Below are positions 28,212 to 39,337 of a stretch of DNA of 64,000 nt, in pieces (within the stretch, counting starts at the first letter, position 1; every line of letters begins with the position of its first letter). The position numbers were made by a program, and so were the translations under genes. The DNA comes from Corticium candelabrum (lineage: Eukaryota; Porifera; Homoscleromorpha; Homosclerophorida; Plakinidae). Where the stretch lies: assembly GCF_963422355.1 (NCBI RefSeq), contig NC_085091.1, positions 5,338,684 to 5,402,683 of the forward strand, in the 5' to 3' direction. Under the pieces are notes generated by a model. It worked only from the letters and a program-made list of their open reading frames with translations. It was not told where the DNA came from and ran no database searches.

Positions 28212-31200
28212 TCATCTTGTCGACAGCACTTCCTGGTACACTACGTTTTTGGTTTTTCCTTCTTTTGCCAAGAAAGTTAGTCCATGTTTGGAGGCAACTC
28301 TAGAAATGCCAACATAAAGCTGTCCATGGCTAAAGGATGGCTCGTGTAGATCTAGCCCTGCCACAGCTAAGGTCTGCCCTTGTGCCTTGTTAATAGTCAT
28401 AGCAAAGCAGACCTTAACTGGAAACTGAAGTCGTTTGAATTCAAATGGTAGTCCAGTATCACTGGGAATTAGTGGTATCTTTGGCAGATACACGTCCTGG
28501 GCTTTATGCGGTCCAGTAGCAATAGTTGCTTCCAGACAGTTGTTCATCATTCTCTTTAGTATAAGACGTGTGCCGTTTGCAATCCCAGGAGCCAGATTTC
28601 GAACAACCATTAGAGGAATTCCCACCTTTAGAGCCAGTTTATGAGGAGGCATACCAGCAGGTTCCAGGGAGTTAAGAAACTCCGAGGGATAGTGTACTGC
28701 ATCATCATCTCTGACCGTATCAATTGATTTATAGATCTTTATCTCTCCAGGAAACAGCTGAAGCATCTCCCAGTTAATATCACGAATGGAGACATTGTGT
28801 GGTGCGAGAATAGCTCGTTGCATTAGCCATTCGAAGTCTTGGTAGTGATGTTGCAAGTTTGGGTACACTCGCTCTATCAAGGTCTGAGGAGAGTCGGTAA
28901 CTGTGCCAAGATCTTCTGGAATGAAGATGATATGACGTCCTTCAACTACCGGTATATGACCGTTCCCAACTCGCAGCAAGAGACTTGCAAACTCAGCAGC
29001 GTTGGCGTCACCGTAGAGATAAGCTCTCATGTTAGTTGTCAAAGAATGTGTTTCTACGCGTTGCCATAAATGTGATGACTTGATGCAGGCATCAATTTCA
29101 TTGGCACGTGTACCTCCTCGAATGACTGGTAATGTCTGACGAAAGTCCCCAGACAGGACAACTAAGATACCGCCAAATGGTCTTGAGGACTGCCTTAGGT
29201 CTTGTAATGTGCGATCTAAAGCCTCAAAAGCTAGTTTGTTAGCCATGGTTGCCTCGTCCCAAAATATAACGGCACATTCCTGTAGGAGTGTAGCCTTTGA
29301 TGAACCTCGCTTGAGGTTGCACATAGGAAGGTCTGTGGTCATGAGATTAAGCGGTATCTTGAATGTTGAATGTGCTGTCTTCCCATTTGATAGTAGCTGT
29401 GCCGCAATGCCACTGCTGGCGACAGCAAGGGCGACAAATCCTCTTGATCTGAGGCGTGCCAGGGAAAGGTTAATCAGGTAGGTTTTACCTGTGCCACCTG
29501 GGGCATCAATAAAAATAATCCCTCCTTGCCCATGGTCCACCATATCTGTAATGCGAAGGTCAATGTTGCGTTGGTCAATCGTCAAATTCGTTTCATTTTC
29601 GTCTACAAATTGTTGCAGTGCTTCTCTGTCATAAGATTTTTCTCTAAGTAGGTCAACTGTCAGTCTGTCTTCATGTCCCCTGTTTACAGGCGGCAGTCCG
29701 TACTCTTCAAGTTTCTGTCCACTCATCTGCTGTACTAATTCCTGTAGTCGAAAGAGACACTCGTTGTACATATCATCACTATAGTCCATGTCAGGCTGTC
29801 GAGCTTCCCTCCTACACTGATGCAGTATGTCATCAGTCATATCATTTCGATATGCAGACCATATGGCAAGAGGGTCAGCAACATCACACGTGGTCAATAT
29901 AACAGCAAACAGAGCACGTAGTGTAGATGCTCCGGCTCGCATGGCTGCCTCTTGCATGGCCATGGCCCAATGCAAGTCTTCTTCCAACAAACCCATGCAG
30001 TTACATGCTTCGCGAAAAGTCTGGCACTTTCGTGCATCAATCGTAAGCAAGTCATCAAAAGAGCAAGGTCCCCGCTTATGGTGAAGCAGAAGGCGTAAAA
30101 AGAAGCATTCCTGTTGCTTAGGATGCACGGCGTACACTCGACCAATGACCTCACTTTTTTTAAATGAAGTTATTTGACCATCACTGTAAACAGCTGTGCC
30201 AAGCCTTCGAGGGTTCCACGTTTTGGTGCCTGAATGAAATGTAAAGTACTCGGGCACATTTACATAAAGCAAATTTTGAACAAACCTCTGGTCGGGCGTA
30301 GCAAGCTGGTCAAGATCTGGACGATACCGAGCGCAGAGATCAAAAAAAGCTGTCAACGTGGTTTTAGGTGGACGTTGAGCAAGAGCAACAGCATTTTGAT
30401 CATTGTAAACAACCCTCTGCCCATTTAGTAGGTGGACATGAAGGTTTGTCACTGCTGGATGACGATCGTGAATGGTAAAGTTCAGTATTCTCCAGCAAGC
30501 TTCACTGCAACTGACGTATCTTGCTGTCTGGTACAGATCTATTTCATCGATAGGTTGGGATTTTTCTAGCGAAAAAACTGCCATGTCCCTGCCCTTGTTG
30601 ACATACTTTAGGACATACTTGATAGACTTGACACTTGTACAAAGCTCTACGTTGATATGACAGGCAAACATTCGGCAGAGGTAGGGAGAGTAAGGTACTA
30701 CCCATCGATTGTCTATACAGACATCGTTACCTTTGATCTTCTTTATTCCTTGATGGCCACAATCATCGGGTTTACGTCGTCGATATAATGGATAACCATC
30801 ATGGCCGCTCTGAGTATCACTTTTAAACTCTTTCGGGTAACGTTTCGTGCATGCTCCATCTCGCATGCAGGGTGAGTGCTTGTCCATGCGACCGCAAGGG
30901 CCATGAATCATGTTTGTCATGACTATATCAAACAGCACCTTGTCAGAGTTAGGGTCAGGCAACTCAGCGGAAATAGCGGCATCGATGTCATCAGCATGAA
31001 TGCTGTGCTCTGCAGGTAACCAAACTAAAATATGAGCATGTGGCAGACCACGTTTCTGCCATTCAATGGAACACAGGTATGCAATAGTCTTGCCGAAGAT
31101 GCAGTGCTTGGTCAACTGTTTGATGAGTTCCTTTCTTTTTAGGTTAAAGACACGTGCAATTAGGTCTGGACGATGTTGTGCTGTCTGCATGGGCAGCAGT

Positions 31201-33041
31201 TCATCAGTGATTTCTTTCCAGCCGGGATTGCACGTCATTGTGATAAAAAGAGAAGGCCTACCAAACTTTCTAACATAGCACATGGCATCCTGTGTACGTT
31301 CATGCATGTACCGTGGTCCTCCAGTATAGGAGCTAGGTAAGATCACCGTCTTACCGATGTTTGTTGGATCTCCATCACTTGCCAGAAGTGCATCTCTCAA
31401 CTCACCATATTGTTCAGCTCGAAGTTTTGTTTGCTCTCGCCGAAGGAAGCACAGCCGTTCGGTCTCTATTTTGGCGTACATGTCAACAACATATTGTTGC
31501 ATCAGTCTCTGACACCGTAGCAAGATGTTAAAGTCTGCACCACCTCGCATCATCAGTCGATACGCATAATGTTTCATCGCAGATACTTTGTACTGGTTTG
31601 GGACTGGTTGGTCAGGAAAATAGTATCCATCATCTCCATGTGGAAGTATGAGAGGATACTGCAAAGCATCATAGCTGCGATGAGTTTCAGCTATTCTTGT
31701 AAGGCTGCCATCAGACTTACGAAGGACAATGTCTCTCTTTCCATGTTCTTCTGTGACCATAAGCACAGCTACCTCATCACACATTGGAGCATTAAACCGC
31801 CCTCTGTGTTCTCTAGGAGGCCTCTTGTCAGCATGAATCACAACCTTGTACTGCTGATCATATTCACGGAGAACGTCTTTGGCTAATTTAAAACTCTGCA
31901 CATACCTATTGATGGCATGAAGCATGTTTTGTAAACCCTCAATGATATTTATCCTCAAACCAGGAACAATGCCTTGTCTTACTTGTATCTCTCTCTCCAC
32001 ATCACCCAAAAAGTAGATTTGAGCAAATTTGGATTCTTCATTAGGCAAAGGGCACAGGCTTCCAATGAGGTGGTACACTTGACCTTGCACTTTGAAGCAA
32101 GGATTCCATCCATGTGTTTCCTTAATTTCATTGCAACCCATTGATGTCATCTGAAAAGCTGAATTGTACTTGCGAATATTTGTAAGGAAATGCCTAGACG
32201 TTTCTGAGTCACCTAGAAGCAATGATTTTAGCAAGAGCGGTGGATCTTGCAGAGTTGCCAGTTTCACTTTTCCGCTACTGCAACACATGCCAGGTGCTTC
32301 TCCTTTCCACTTCATAGCGCCGCAGTTGACACACACGTTTGTCATAGAGCCAATACAACACGGAAGTGGAGGTTGTGCTGCATCATAGTTCAGAGCTGGT
32401 GGAATATTCGGTTGCTGTCGCACTCTTGTTGCAGTATGTCTTTCTCGATCACTGTGAAGTCGTCGCTGTCTAGCTAGCTCATCTTCCGCTGCACGCGCTG
32501 CAGCAGTTCTGTTGCAGTGGGCGGCCAATCGTTCTTGTCTGGCTAGCTCATCTTCCGCTGCACGCGCTGCAGCAGTTCTGTTGCAGTCGGAGGCCAATCG
32601 CTCGTGTCTGGCTAGCTCATCTTCCGCTGTACGCGCTGCAGCAGTTCTGTTGCAGTCGGCGGCCAATCGCTCTTGTCTGGCTAGCTCATCTTCCGCTGCA
32701 CGCGCTGCAGCAGTTCTGTTGCGGTCGGCGGCCAATCGTTCTTGTCTGGCTACAATGTGTTCATCTACGCGAGTTCTAGCAGTGGTATCACGATTAATCT
32801 GAAGTCGTCGCTGTCTGTCTAACTCGTTTTCGTTCGCGCGAGCCGTAGCGCTTCTGTGTCTGTCGCTGTCTAGTCGCCATTGTCTAGCTGCCTCACCTTG
32901 CTCAGCACGCGCTCTCGCCACTCTATCTCTACCGGAGTCCAAACGTTGCCGTCTCGCTACTTCGTCTTCTTCTAAACGTCTCCGTTTTTGACTGGCTGCA
33001 GCTGCCGATGAAAAAACTGTCTTTCGTCTCTTCGGAGGCAT
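28212..33041 (-). CDS. Helitron Rep/helicase transposase, 1609 residues, intact
   Basis: A single-exon rolling-circle transposase that should nick, join and unwind DNA. Residues about 1-215 are basic, Arg/Glu-rich repeats of 22 residues (ARQERLAADRNRTAAARAA type). A Cys cluster follows (about 235-260, VCVNCGAMKWKGEAPGMCC), then the Helitron-like N and Rep region with FGRPSLFITMTCNPGW (about 590), the HUH motif GLPHAHILVW (about 667) and the two-Tyr motif YVLKYVNKGRD (about 812), which holds the nicking tyrosines. The C-terminal third is a PIF1-type helicase: Walker A APGGTGKTY (about 1184), Walker B FWDEA (about 1265), GDFRQTLPV (about 1303), INKAQGQTL (about 1553) and QLYVGISRV (about 1577). 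No stops or frameshifts. The length is typical of animal Helitrons without extra endonuclease or OTU domains. The first ATG after the leader is taken as start. Confidence 0.95.
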   Translation of the reverse strand: MPPKRRKTVFSSAAAASQKRRRLEEDEVARRQRLDSGRDRVARARAEQGEAARQWRLDSDRHRSATARANENELDRQRRLQINRDTTARTRVDEHIVARQERLAADRNRTAAARAAEDELARQERLAADCNRTAAARTAEDELARHERLASDCNRTAAARAAEDELARQERLAAHCNRTAAARAAEDELARQRRLHSDRERHTATRVRQQPNIPPALNYDAAQPPLPCCIGSMTNVCVNCGAMKWKGEAPGMCCSSGKVKLATLQDPPLLLKSLLLGDSETSRHFLTNIRKYNSAFQMTSMGCNEIKETHGWNPCFKVQGQVYHLIGSLCPLPNEESKFAQIYFLGDVEREIQVRQGIVPGLRINIIEGLQNMLHAINRYVQSFKLAKDVLREYDQQYKVVIHADKRPPREHRGRFNAPMCDEVAVLMVTEEHGKRDIVLRKSDGSLTRIAETHRSYDALQYPLILPHGDDGYYFPDQPVPNQYKVSAMKHYAYRLMMRGGADFNILLRCQRLMQQYVVDMYAKIETERLCFLRREQTKLRAEQYGELRDALLASDGDPTNIGKTVILPSSYTGGPRYMHERTQDAMCYVRKFGRPSLFITMTCNPGWKEITDELLPMQTAQHRPDLIARVFNLKRKELIKQLTKHCIFGKTIAYLCSIEWQKRGLPHAHILVWLPAEHSIHADDIDAAISAELPDPNSDKVLFDIVMTNMIHGPCGRMDKHSPCMRDGACTKRYPKEFKSDTQSGHDGYPLYRRRKPDDCGHQGIKKIKGNDVCIDNRWVVPYSPYLCRMFACHINVELCTSVKSIKYVLKYVNKGRDMAVFSLEKSQPIDEIDLYQTARYVSCSEACWRILNFTIHDRHPAVTNLHVHLLNGQRVVYNDQNAVALAQRPPKTTLTAFFDLCARYRPDLDQLATPDQRFVQNLLYVNVPEYFTFHSGTKTWNPRRLGTAVYSDGQITSFKKSEVIGRVYAVHPKQQECFFLRLLLHHKRGPCSFDDLLTIDARKCQTFREACNCMGLLEEDLHWAMAMQEAAMRAGASTLRALFAVILTTCDVADPLAIWSAYRNDMTDDILHQCRREARQPDMDYSDDMYNECLFRLQELVQQMSGQKLEEYGLPPVNRGHEDRLTVDLLREKSYDREALQQFVDENETNLTIDQRNIDLRITDMVDHGQGGIIFIDAPGGTGKTYLINLSLARLRSRGFVALAVASSGIAAQLLSNGKTAHSTFKIPLNLMTTDLPMCNLKRGSSKATLLQECAVIFWDEATMANKLAFEALDRTLQDLRQSSRPFGGILVVLSGDFRQTLPVIRGGTRANEIDACIKSSHLWQRVETHSLTTNMRAYLYGDANAAEFASLLLRVGNGHIPVVEGRHIIFIPEDLGTVTDSPQTLIERVYPNLQHHYQDFEWLMQRAILAPHNVSIRDINWEMLQLFPGEIKIYKSIDTVRDDDAVHYPSEFLNSLEPAGMPPHKLALKVGIPLMVVRNLAPGIANGTRLILKRMMNNCLEATIATGPHKAQDVYLPKIPLIPSDTGLPFEFKRLQFPVKVCFAMTINKAQGQTLAVAGLDLHEPSFSHGQLYVGISRVASKHGLTFLAKEGKTKNVVYQEVLSTR
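32479..32760 (-). repeat. 66-bp tandem repeats inside the Helitron gene
   Basis: At least four near-identical 66-bp units (anchored by CTAGCTCATCTTCCGC) encode the 22-residue N-terminal repeats. Diverged units continue to about 32990. The period is a multiple of three, so copy-number change keeps the frame. Confidence 0.93.
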
Positions 33042-33365
33042 TGTAAAAACGACGCAAAATGTCGCGTATACACTTGGAAATCCTATATTGCGCAGCTAGT
33101 AGACTGTAATGTTTTGGCGACAGTAGAGTGTAATGTTTTGTCAGTAACCGTTTACTGTCACTAATTAGCCGTGGTGTTACTTCACTAAAGGCATATCAAG
33201 TGCGTTGACATCTGTGACGTTTGCTATTAATTAAGATAACGTAAGATTATCGGCAGTGCGAAAGATCCTGTACAGACATCGGCACTTCTCTCCGCTGCAG
33301 GGAGTGCATACTGTCCGATGTCAGGAACGGGCCGGTAAATTCGGTGTAGATACGTAGTGATTAGT

Positions 33366-34027
33366 TGAAGTCACGTGCAATACTTACCCGGATAATCCGT
33401 TCCCCGTATATAACGAATGCCGACTCTCGTCATTTCGACAGTCCCGCTGAACGTCGTCTGTTCGAAGACGTTGCTGGCGTTTCGGGGAAGAGGTGCATCA
33501 AACACGGCAGCTCCGTATCTAACGAAGTCACGACGCGTACCGACTGTCGTCATTTCGACGGTCCCGCTGAACGTCGTCTGCTCGAAGACGTTGCTGGCGT
33601 TTCGGGGAACAGGTGCATCAAACACGGCAGCTCTTCGACGGTCGCAGACTGGCAAACGACTGTGTGCGTATTTTTTCGAGACCCGGATATCAGCAAGAAT
33701 ATCTTCCTTTTCCCGACGTCGCCGGCAATAGACGACACGCTCGGCGCGTACCGTCCGACGTCGGGAACGGGCAGTCTAAATTCGGTGGAGACACGATGCG
33801 CCGATCCGGAGATATTCGCGCGCGAGCGGAAGCGAGCGCGATCGGCGGGAAACGACGTCGTCGTGGGAGAAGTCAGGAAGACGACCGCAGTCTGACTTTC
33901 GACCTCAATGAATTCGGCGTGCGCGAGCGAAATTCGGCCGAGATCGGAGTCGCCGTCTTCGAGAGACGCTCGTACGTACGGGCACACAGACAGACAGACA
34001 CACAGACACCTCTCCTTTATATATAGA
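33366..34027 (-). repeat. Helitron 5' leader with internal 120-bp duplication
   Basis: This leader matches 26806-27344 in the adjacent element in the same orientation. Within it a unit of about 120 bp containing TCATTTCGAC-GTCCCGCTGAACGTCGTC and ending GGTGCATCAAACACGGCAGCTC occurs twice (around 33430 and 33550). A (GACA)n-like tract lies near the 5' terminus (33985-34008). Confidence 0.88.
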
Positions 34028-34029
34028 GA

Positions 34030-35765
34030 TATATACTTCATAATATAATGTATAATGTACCGTAGATTATATTGTATAATATATTGTATAATATTATGTA
34101 TAACATACTGTATAATATATTATATACCATAATGTATAATTCAATGTATAATATACTGTATAATATAGTATATAATTTACTGTATAATAAATTGTACAAT
34201 ATAATGTATAATATACTTTATATGCTGTATAATATACGTTATAATATTGTCTATAATATAATGCATAATATAGTGTATAATGTACTGTATAATATACTGT
34301 ATAATATATTGTATAATATTATGTATAACATACTGTATAATATATTATATACCATACTGTATAATACACTGTATAATATACTGTGTAATATAGTCTATAA
34401 TTTTCTGCATAATAAAATGTACAATGTATGGCATAATATATTTTACTATATACTGTATAATATACTGTATAATATAGTCCATAATATACTGCATAATATA
34501 ATGTATAATGTACTATACAATATACTGTATAATATGTTGTATAATATTATGTATAACATACTGTATAATATATTATATACCATAATGTATAATACACTGA
34601 ATAATATACTGTATAATATAGTATATAATTTACTGTATAATAAACTGTACAATATATTGTATAATGTAGTTTACAATATACTGTATAATATACTGCTTAA
34701 TATACTGTATAATATACTGTATAATATACTGTATAATGTACTGTTTAATGTACTGTATAATATATTGTTTAATATATTGTACAATATTATGTATAACATA
34801 CTGTATAATATATTATATACCATACTGTATAATAAAATTTGTAATATACTGTATAATATAGTGTATAATTTACTGTATATTAAACTGTACAATATATTGT
34901 ATAATATATCTTACAATATACTGTATAATATACTGTATAATATAGTTTTTAACATACTGCATAATACACTGTATATTATATTGTATAATATACTGTATAT
35001 TATACTGTATAATACACTGTATATTATACTGTATCATGTACTGTATAATATACTGTATAATATAGTGTATAACATACTGTATAATTCAGTGTATATTATA
35101 CTGTATAATATACTGAATAATGTACTCTATAATATACTGTGCAATATACTGTATAACATACTTTATAGTATACTATACAACATATGTATAATATAATTTA
35201 TAACATACTGTATAATAAACTGTATAATATACTGTATGATATACTGTATAATATAATGTACAATATAATGTATAATATTGTGTATAATATACTGTATAAT
35301 ATACTCTATAATATACTGTATAATATACTATATAATATAATATATACCATACTGCATAACACACTGTATAATATACTGTATAATATACTCTATAATATAC
35401 TGTATAATATACTGTACAATATAGTGTGTAATATACTGTATAATATACTGTAATTTATAGTATACTGTATGATGGCATGTCCACTGATAACAGTGATGAC
35501 TCTCTTTAGTGTCCTCTGTGTCTCTGGTGGAATTTAACATATACTGTATAACGTACTTTATAACATATACTGTATAACGTACTGTATAATACGCTATATA
35601 ATTTACTGTATAATATACTTTACAATTTACTGCATAATATGCTGTATAATATACTGTATAATATACAGTACAATATACTTTACAATATATGGTATAATAT
35701 ACTGTAAAATATACTGTGTATATGCTGTGTATATGCTGTATATTATACTCCATAATATGCTGTAT
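34030..35765 (+). repeat. TATACTGTATAA minisatellite array, right arm, with higher-order units
   Basis: Same 10-12 bp unit as 25494-26154. A longer block starting ATTATGTATAACATACTG recurs at 34093, 34318, 34546 and 34786, giving a higher-order period of about 225-240 bp. A non-repeat island at about 35459-35535 (ending with CCTCTGTGTCTCTGGTGG) interrupts the array, after which it resumes to 35765. A 374-codon open frame on the plus strand is a by-product of the repeat. Confidence 0.93.
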
Positions 35766-35823
35766 AGATACCGCTTATATACGATATACATAATTATAAT
35801 TTACTGCATGGACACCGTATAAT

Positions 35824-35825
<2 letters not shown>

Positions 35826-35898
<73 letters not shown>
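35826..35898 (+). repeat. (CA)n microsatellite
   Basis: About 36 CA units directly after the minisatellite array. Confidence 0.97.
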
Positions 35899-35901
<3 letters not shown>

Positions 35902-36092
35902 CATCCTTTCTCAAGCCTTCCAGAACCTCATTGAACAAATTATCTATGAATCTCTGGTTATTTATTGCTCGTTTAATGCTTGGTCGTATGCAACTGCATT
36001 ATTCTAGTGACTCTCTTTGGGACTTGCTCACTTAGTGTATATTGATGTTTCTGACACGTGTATGTGTGTAAAAATTAAATTATTAAAAACAA

Positions 36093-36197
36093 ATATGTGT
36101 GTGTGTGTGTGTGTGCGTGTGTGGGTGCGGGCGGGCGGGCTGGTGGGCGGGTTGGCGGGCGGGTGTGTGTGCGTGCGTGCGTGTGGGTGTGTGTGGT

Positions 36198-36243
<46 letters not shown>
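36093..36243 (+). repeat. (GT)n with GGGC-rich middle
   Basis: GT units surround a GC-rich core made of GGGCGGGC and GGTGGGCGGG steps (36121-36170). This local G-run density on the plus strand is unusual for the AT-rich surroundings. 35899-36092 and 36244-36535 hold nothing recognisable. Confidence 0.95.
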
Positions 36244-36246
<3 letters not shown>

Positions 36247-36535
36247 TTTAATATACTCTCTAGGCTGTGTAAACTGTATGGACTTAGCCGTTGCAGCGAA
36301 GGTGCTCTGGTGTACGAGGTTAGCGGTGCGACCTTTGATTCTCGGTAGTTAGCGGAAATGTTACAACTGCGATTTTGACATAAAAGTAATATCTTTCTAC
36401 GCACCTTTCGAGCATTAACCTGCACCGTACATTCAAAAGGGGTTTTCGTTTTGAACGTCTTCTGCTGAACACTGTTTTCCAAATTTATTTGAAGTCGATT
36501 TGTGTCGAGAAACAATGTTCAGCAGACGACGTTCA

Positions 36536-37990
36536 GAACTGAGGGTGTGTTCCAACTGTAGGAACTGTCAGAAAAGGAACTAAATCAAAAGAAAAATCTG
36601 CTTTGGAACTACTAACCGAAGCAATGTCGACGCCTACCGAGAATGCAGAAATCGCAAATCAAACCGGATATATGCTTTCTGTAAAATCAACCATAAATGA
36701 ATTAGAATAAAGACACCCTCAAGACTTTTAAGGGTTCCTGACTGCCGTGACACTCGTCTAGCGTCGTAATTTCGCGCTTTGGACCCATGTCTAAATTGTA
36801 ATGTCTCGCAGATTCTGATATGTTAATTAATTCCTTTCATGAACAGCAAGGCCAAGCTGTCTAGTTAGTTGCTTCCCCGTCATAGTAGTTCAAAGACGTA
36901 TAAATCTTCTGATGTATTAAAATATTCACTCGCTGTTACATTGCTGACGTCTGTGCGATAACCTGAAGCTTGATGTGTTCGGCTCGTATGGCTTTGACTT
37001 CAATGGACAAGGTTTCCTTGTAATGATTATTAGAATAAATAATATAAGGTTTGATGGTTAATATTCTTGAAATAACTTAGGAGTTTTGGAATCGACGCGG
37101 TATTTGATCACCTACAGTACGTAGGAAACGATTTGAGAAAGTAAACAGCGACTTTTCACATCAATATGATTGGCTTAGATACATGCAGACAAGAAGTAGC
37201 AGATGTGAGTACAAAAGAGGCAAACGTTGATACAGAGAGAACATGTAACGTAACTGTGGAATTTTGAGTAACGCAACGTAACACTGCGTCCCTCTGGTCC
37301 TACTTAGATGCCTCAGATCCGATTTTCATCGGTTTCCCAAATCCAAAAGGTATTAGATACACAGTCATCACGACACACACATAGCATTCACAAACTGACT
37401 TCCCCCGCATTCTGCTTGATAGAGTGTTGACTAATTGAAGTGCTGAATACCACTGCATGTATAGTGATCGCTGACTTGGGAAAACGCAGTCGTTTCTCAC
37501 CTTAATTGCTTACATGAAATCACTGCAGCTGCTTCCTTATCGGTCTGTAAGATACAGACCAAAGAGAAACCACACGTACTTCCTTTGGTCACCGTCGTAC
37601 GTGAATACGGAAACTGCTAGACACAATATACCTTTCGTTACACCTTCAAACAGAGACGGTAGTGTTTGTTGTCAGACCAACAACCTGAAGTTCGTACTGC
37701 CCAGTAGTATACAACTCTGAGACGAGTTGATGGCTAACTTATAACTTGACTCGCAGATTAGAAAGATTTCGAGCGCTACAACTAATAGACTGTCTCTGGG
37801 ACACCGAACCGTCGTCTTACAGACTGAGTTCGGTTACTGTGTATATATACTCTGCATCTGGTTTCTGTGTATATATGCTAATTGAGATAGTGTATAGAAG
37901 CCGTGCACAGAACGTTCTCGAACACGTGCTATGCAAATCGAAACCAATAGAATGAGTTCATAATACATCTAAATTAGAAGCCATGGGTTT
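36536..37990 (+). repeat. Dispersed repeat R1, copy 1
   Basis: Matches 42366-43390 in direct orientation: GAACTGAGGGTGTGT at the start, then AAATCTGCTT, CCGGATATATGCTT, TAATTCCTTT, AAAATATTCACTCGCT, a shared block around GAAAACGCAGTCGTTTCTCACC, and the end near AATCGAAACC. About 375 bp (roughly 36930-37305) is absent from the other copy. No coding motif was recognised. A short third copy of the block around AAAACGCAGTCGTC lies at about 39195-39320. Confidence 0.85.
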
Positions 37991-38199
37991 AGGATAACAT
38001 TGCTTTGTCGTGAAGGACTATGACATCCGACCACAACCGCAGGCATGTACTAACTTTGCATTTTACCTTGATCAACTCAGACATAGTCATTCTTAGTGTT
38101 AGCGACCTCGTTCACCACATGAATCTCTTTGAATCTGCTAAAGCTGTAGATAGCTCCCTTACATATTTTTTCTATTAGAGTAACAATTGTAGATGACAG

Positions 38200-38798
38200 T
38201 AGGTGTGTTCACACTATGGTATGCACGCGATGGTGTGCTAAGTTTTGATTTGCGTGATACGAGGAAAATGCATTAGCATACAGTACAAACCTGTGCTCAG
38301 ACCGGACTGAGTCTAATTACCTATTTTGTCAACCTAGCACGCTATTGTGATCCATTGTTTGTGCAGGAATCTCTAGACATGGTGTCTGACAACAGAGTTA
38401 GAATACTCCGCATGACAAACGACACAACAGCTCGGTACTCTGTGCTATCACTGCGATAGCGACGAAAACGACGTCATCTGTCATCTTGCACGGGCGAGAT
38501 TCTTGCTGTTGACGCCCTGTTTCTAGCAGCATCCACCACAGTAAGACGATGATTTCTACTGCTACTCTCTTAGCTATGCGCTAGGCTGACTGCTACTCTG
38601 TTTACCAGGCGCTAAACAGCTGGGAATGTTTTGTTAGCTCCAAATCAGACTCCTGTAACCGCAAACCTACCTTTGCAAGTACGGTTTGCAAACCCAGCGC
38701 AAGCCATCATTCCATGGGGCAGATGCAACGTCTACCACTAACTCAATTATGATAACAAGCTCAAACCAGGCTCGCAAACCATAGTGTGAACACACCTA
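38200..38798 (+). mobile_element. Non-autonomous TIR DNA element (~600 bp)
   Basis: The left end TAGGTGTGTTCACACTATGG and the right end CCATAGTGTGAACACACCTA are inverted complements over about 20 bp with no mismatch. A TA step lies at both edges and could be part of the TIR or a TA duplication. There is no open frame of note inside. The superfamily is not assignable from these ends alone. Confidence 0.82.
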
Positions 38799-39337
38799 CT
38801 AAAAATGATAACGCTAATTGAGATAACTTATGCAAAGATGGAGGTTCTGCTGAATGATGAAATGTTTATTTCAATGCGATGACAAAATTACCAGACACGT
38901 CCTATAGACAATGTACATTATTAATTTTTGTTTCAAGTAGAGCTATAATTTATCCCTCTGGTTTCCGTCGAATCTATATACTACAGAGAATGAGAGGAAC
39001 CTGCTTGAATTGTACATTATAACAGGATTAATGGTCTGTGTCTTTAGCTAGAGTAGGCACTCCGTTCCACAACATCCACTCTTCTACAATATTCTCTAGC
39101 TGATCTATCTGCGTGTTCTCCTGGTACTCTTTTAATTAATATACTTGCACTGTACGTTCATGTATTTTCCATTACATCATCAAGTCTGATGGTAGGCTTG
39201 AAAACGCAGTCGTCGTTATTCACCTTATTCACATAAAAATCACTGCAGATGTTTCGTTTGTTCGTCTGTGGGATATCGACCATAGAGAAACCGTATCTGC
39301 ATTCATGCTTCCTCTTGTTCAGTGGTTCTTTCGCCCA

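Larger units (their letters stand above)
27345..34027 (-). mobile_element. Autonomous Helitron (element B), 6.7 kb
   Basis: Minus-strand element. The 5' terminus TCTATATATAAAGGAGAGG at 34027 begins with TC, as Helitrons do. The 3' terminus has a GC-rich hairpin (CCCGGGCGAAGCCGGGC) about 10 bases from the end CATTGGAGCTTG at 27345; the last four bases CTTG differ from the usual CTRR, and the next base is T. No TIRs or target duplication are seen, as expected for rolling-circle transposition. It carries one uninterrupted Rep/helicase gene (33041-28212). 27349-28211 is its 3' untranslated part, with short CCCGGGGGACAACA repeats next to the hairpin, and 33042-34027 is its 5' leader. Confidence 0.88.

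Noticed and set aside
32512..32802. Ala/Ser-rich plus-strand open frame
   Set aside because: Antisense of the 66-bp repeats in the Helitron gene. The minus frame carries the protein motifs.
34072..35196. 374-codon open frame of repeated Tyr-Asn-Ile-Leu
   Set aside because: It is produced by the TATACTGTATAA array. The unit lacks stops in that frame, and similar frames appear on the other strand and in the left arm.
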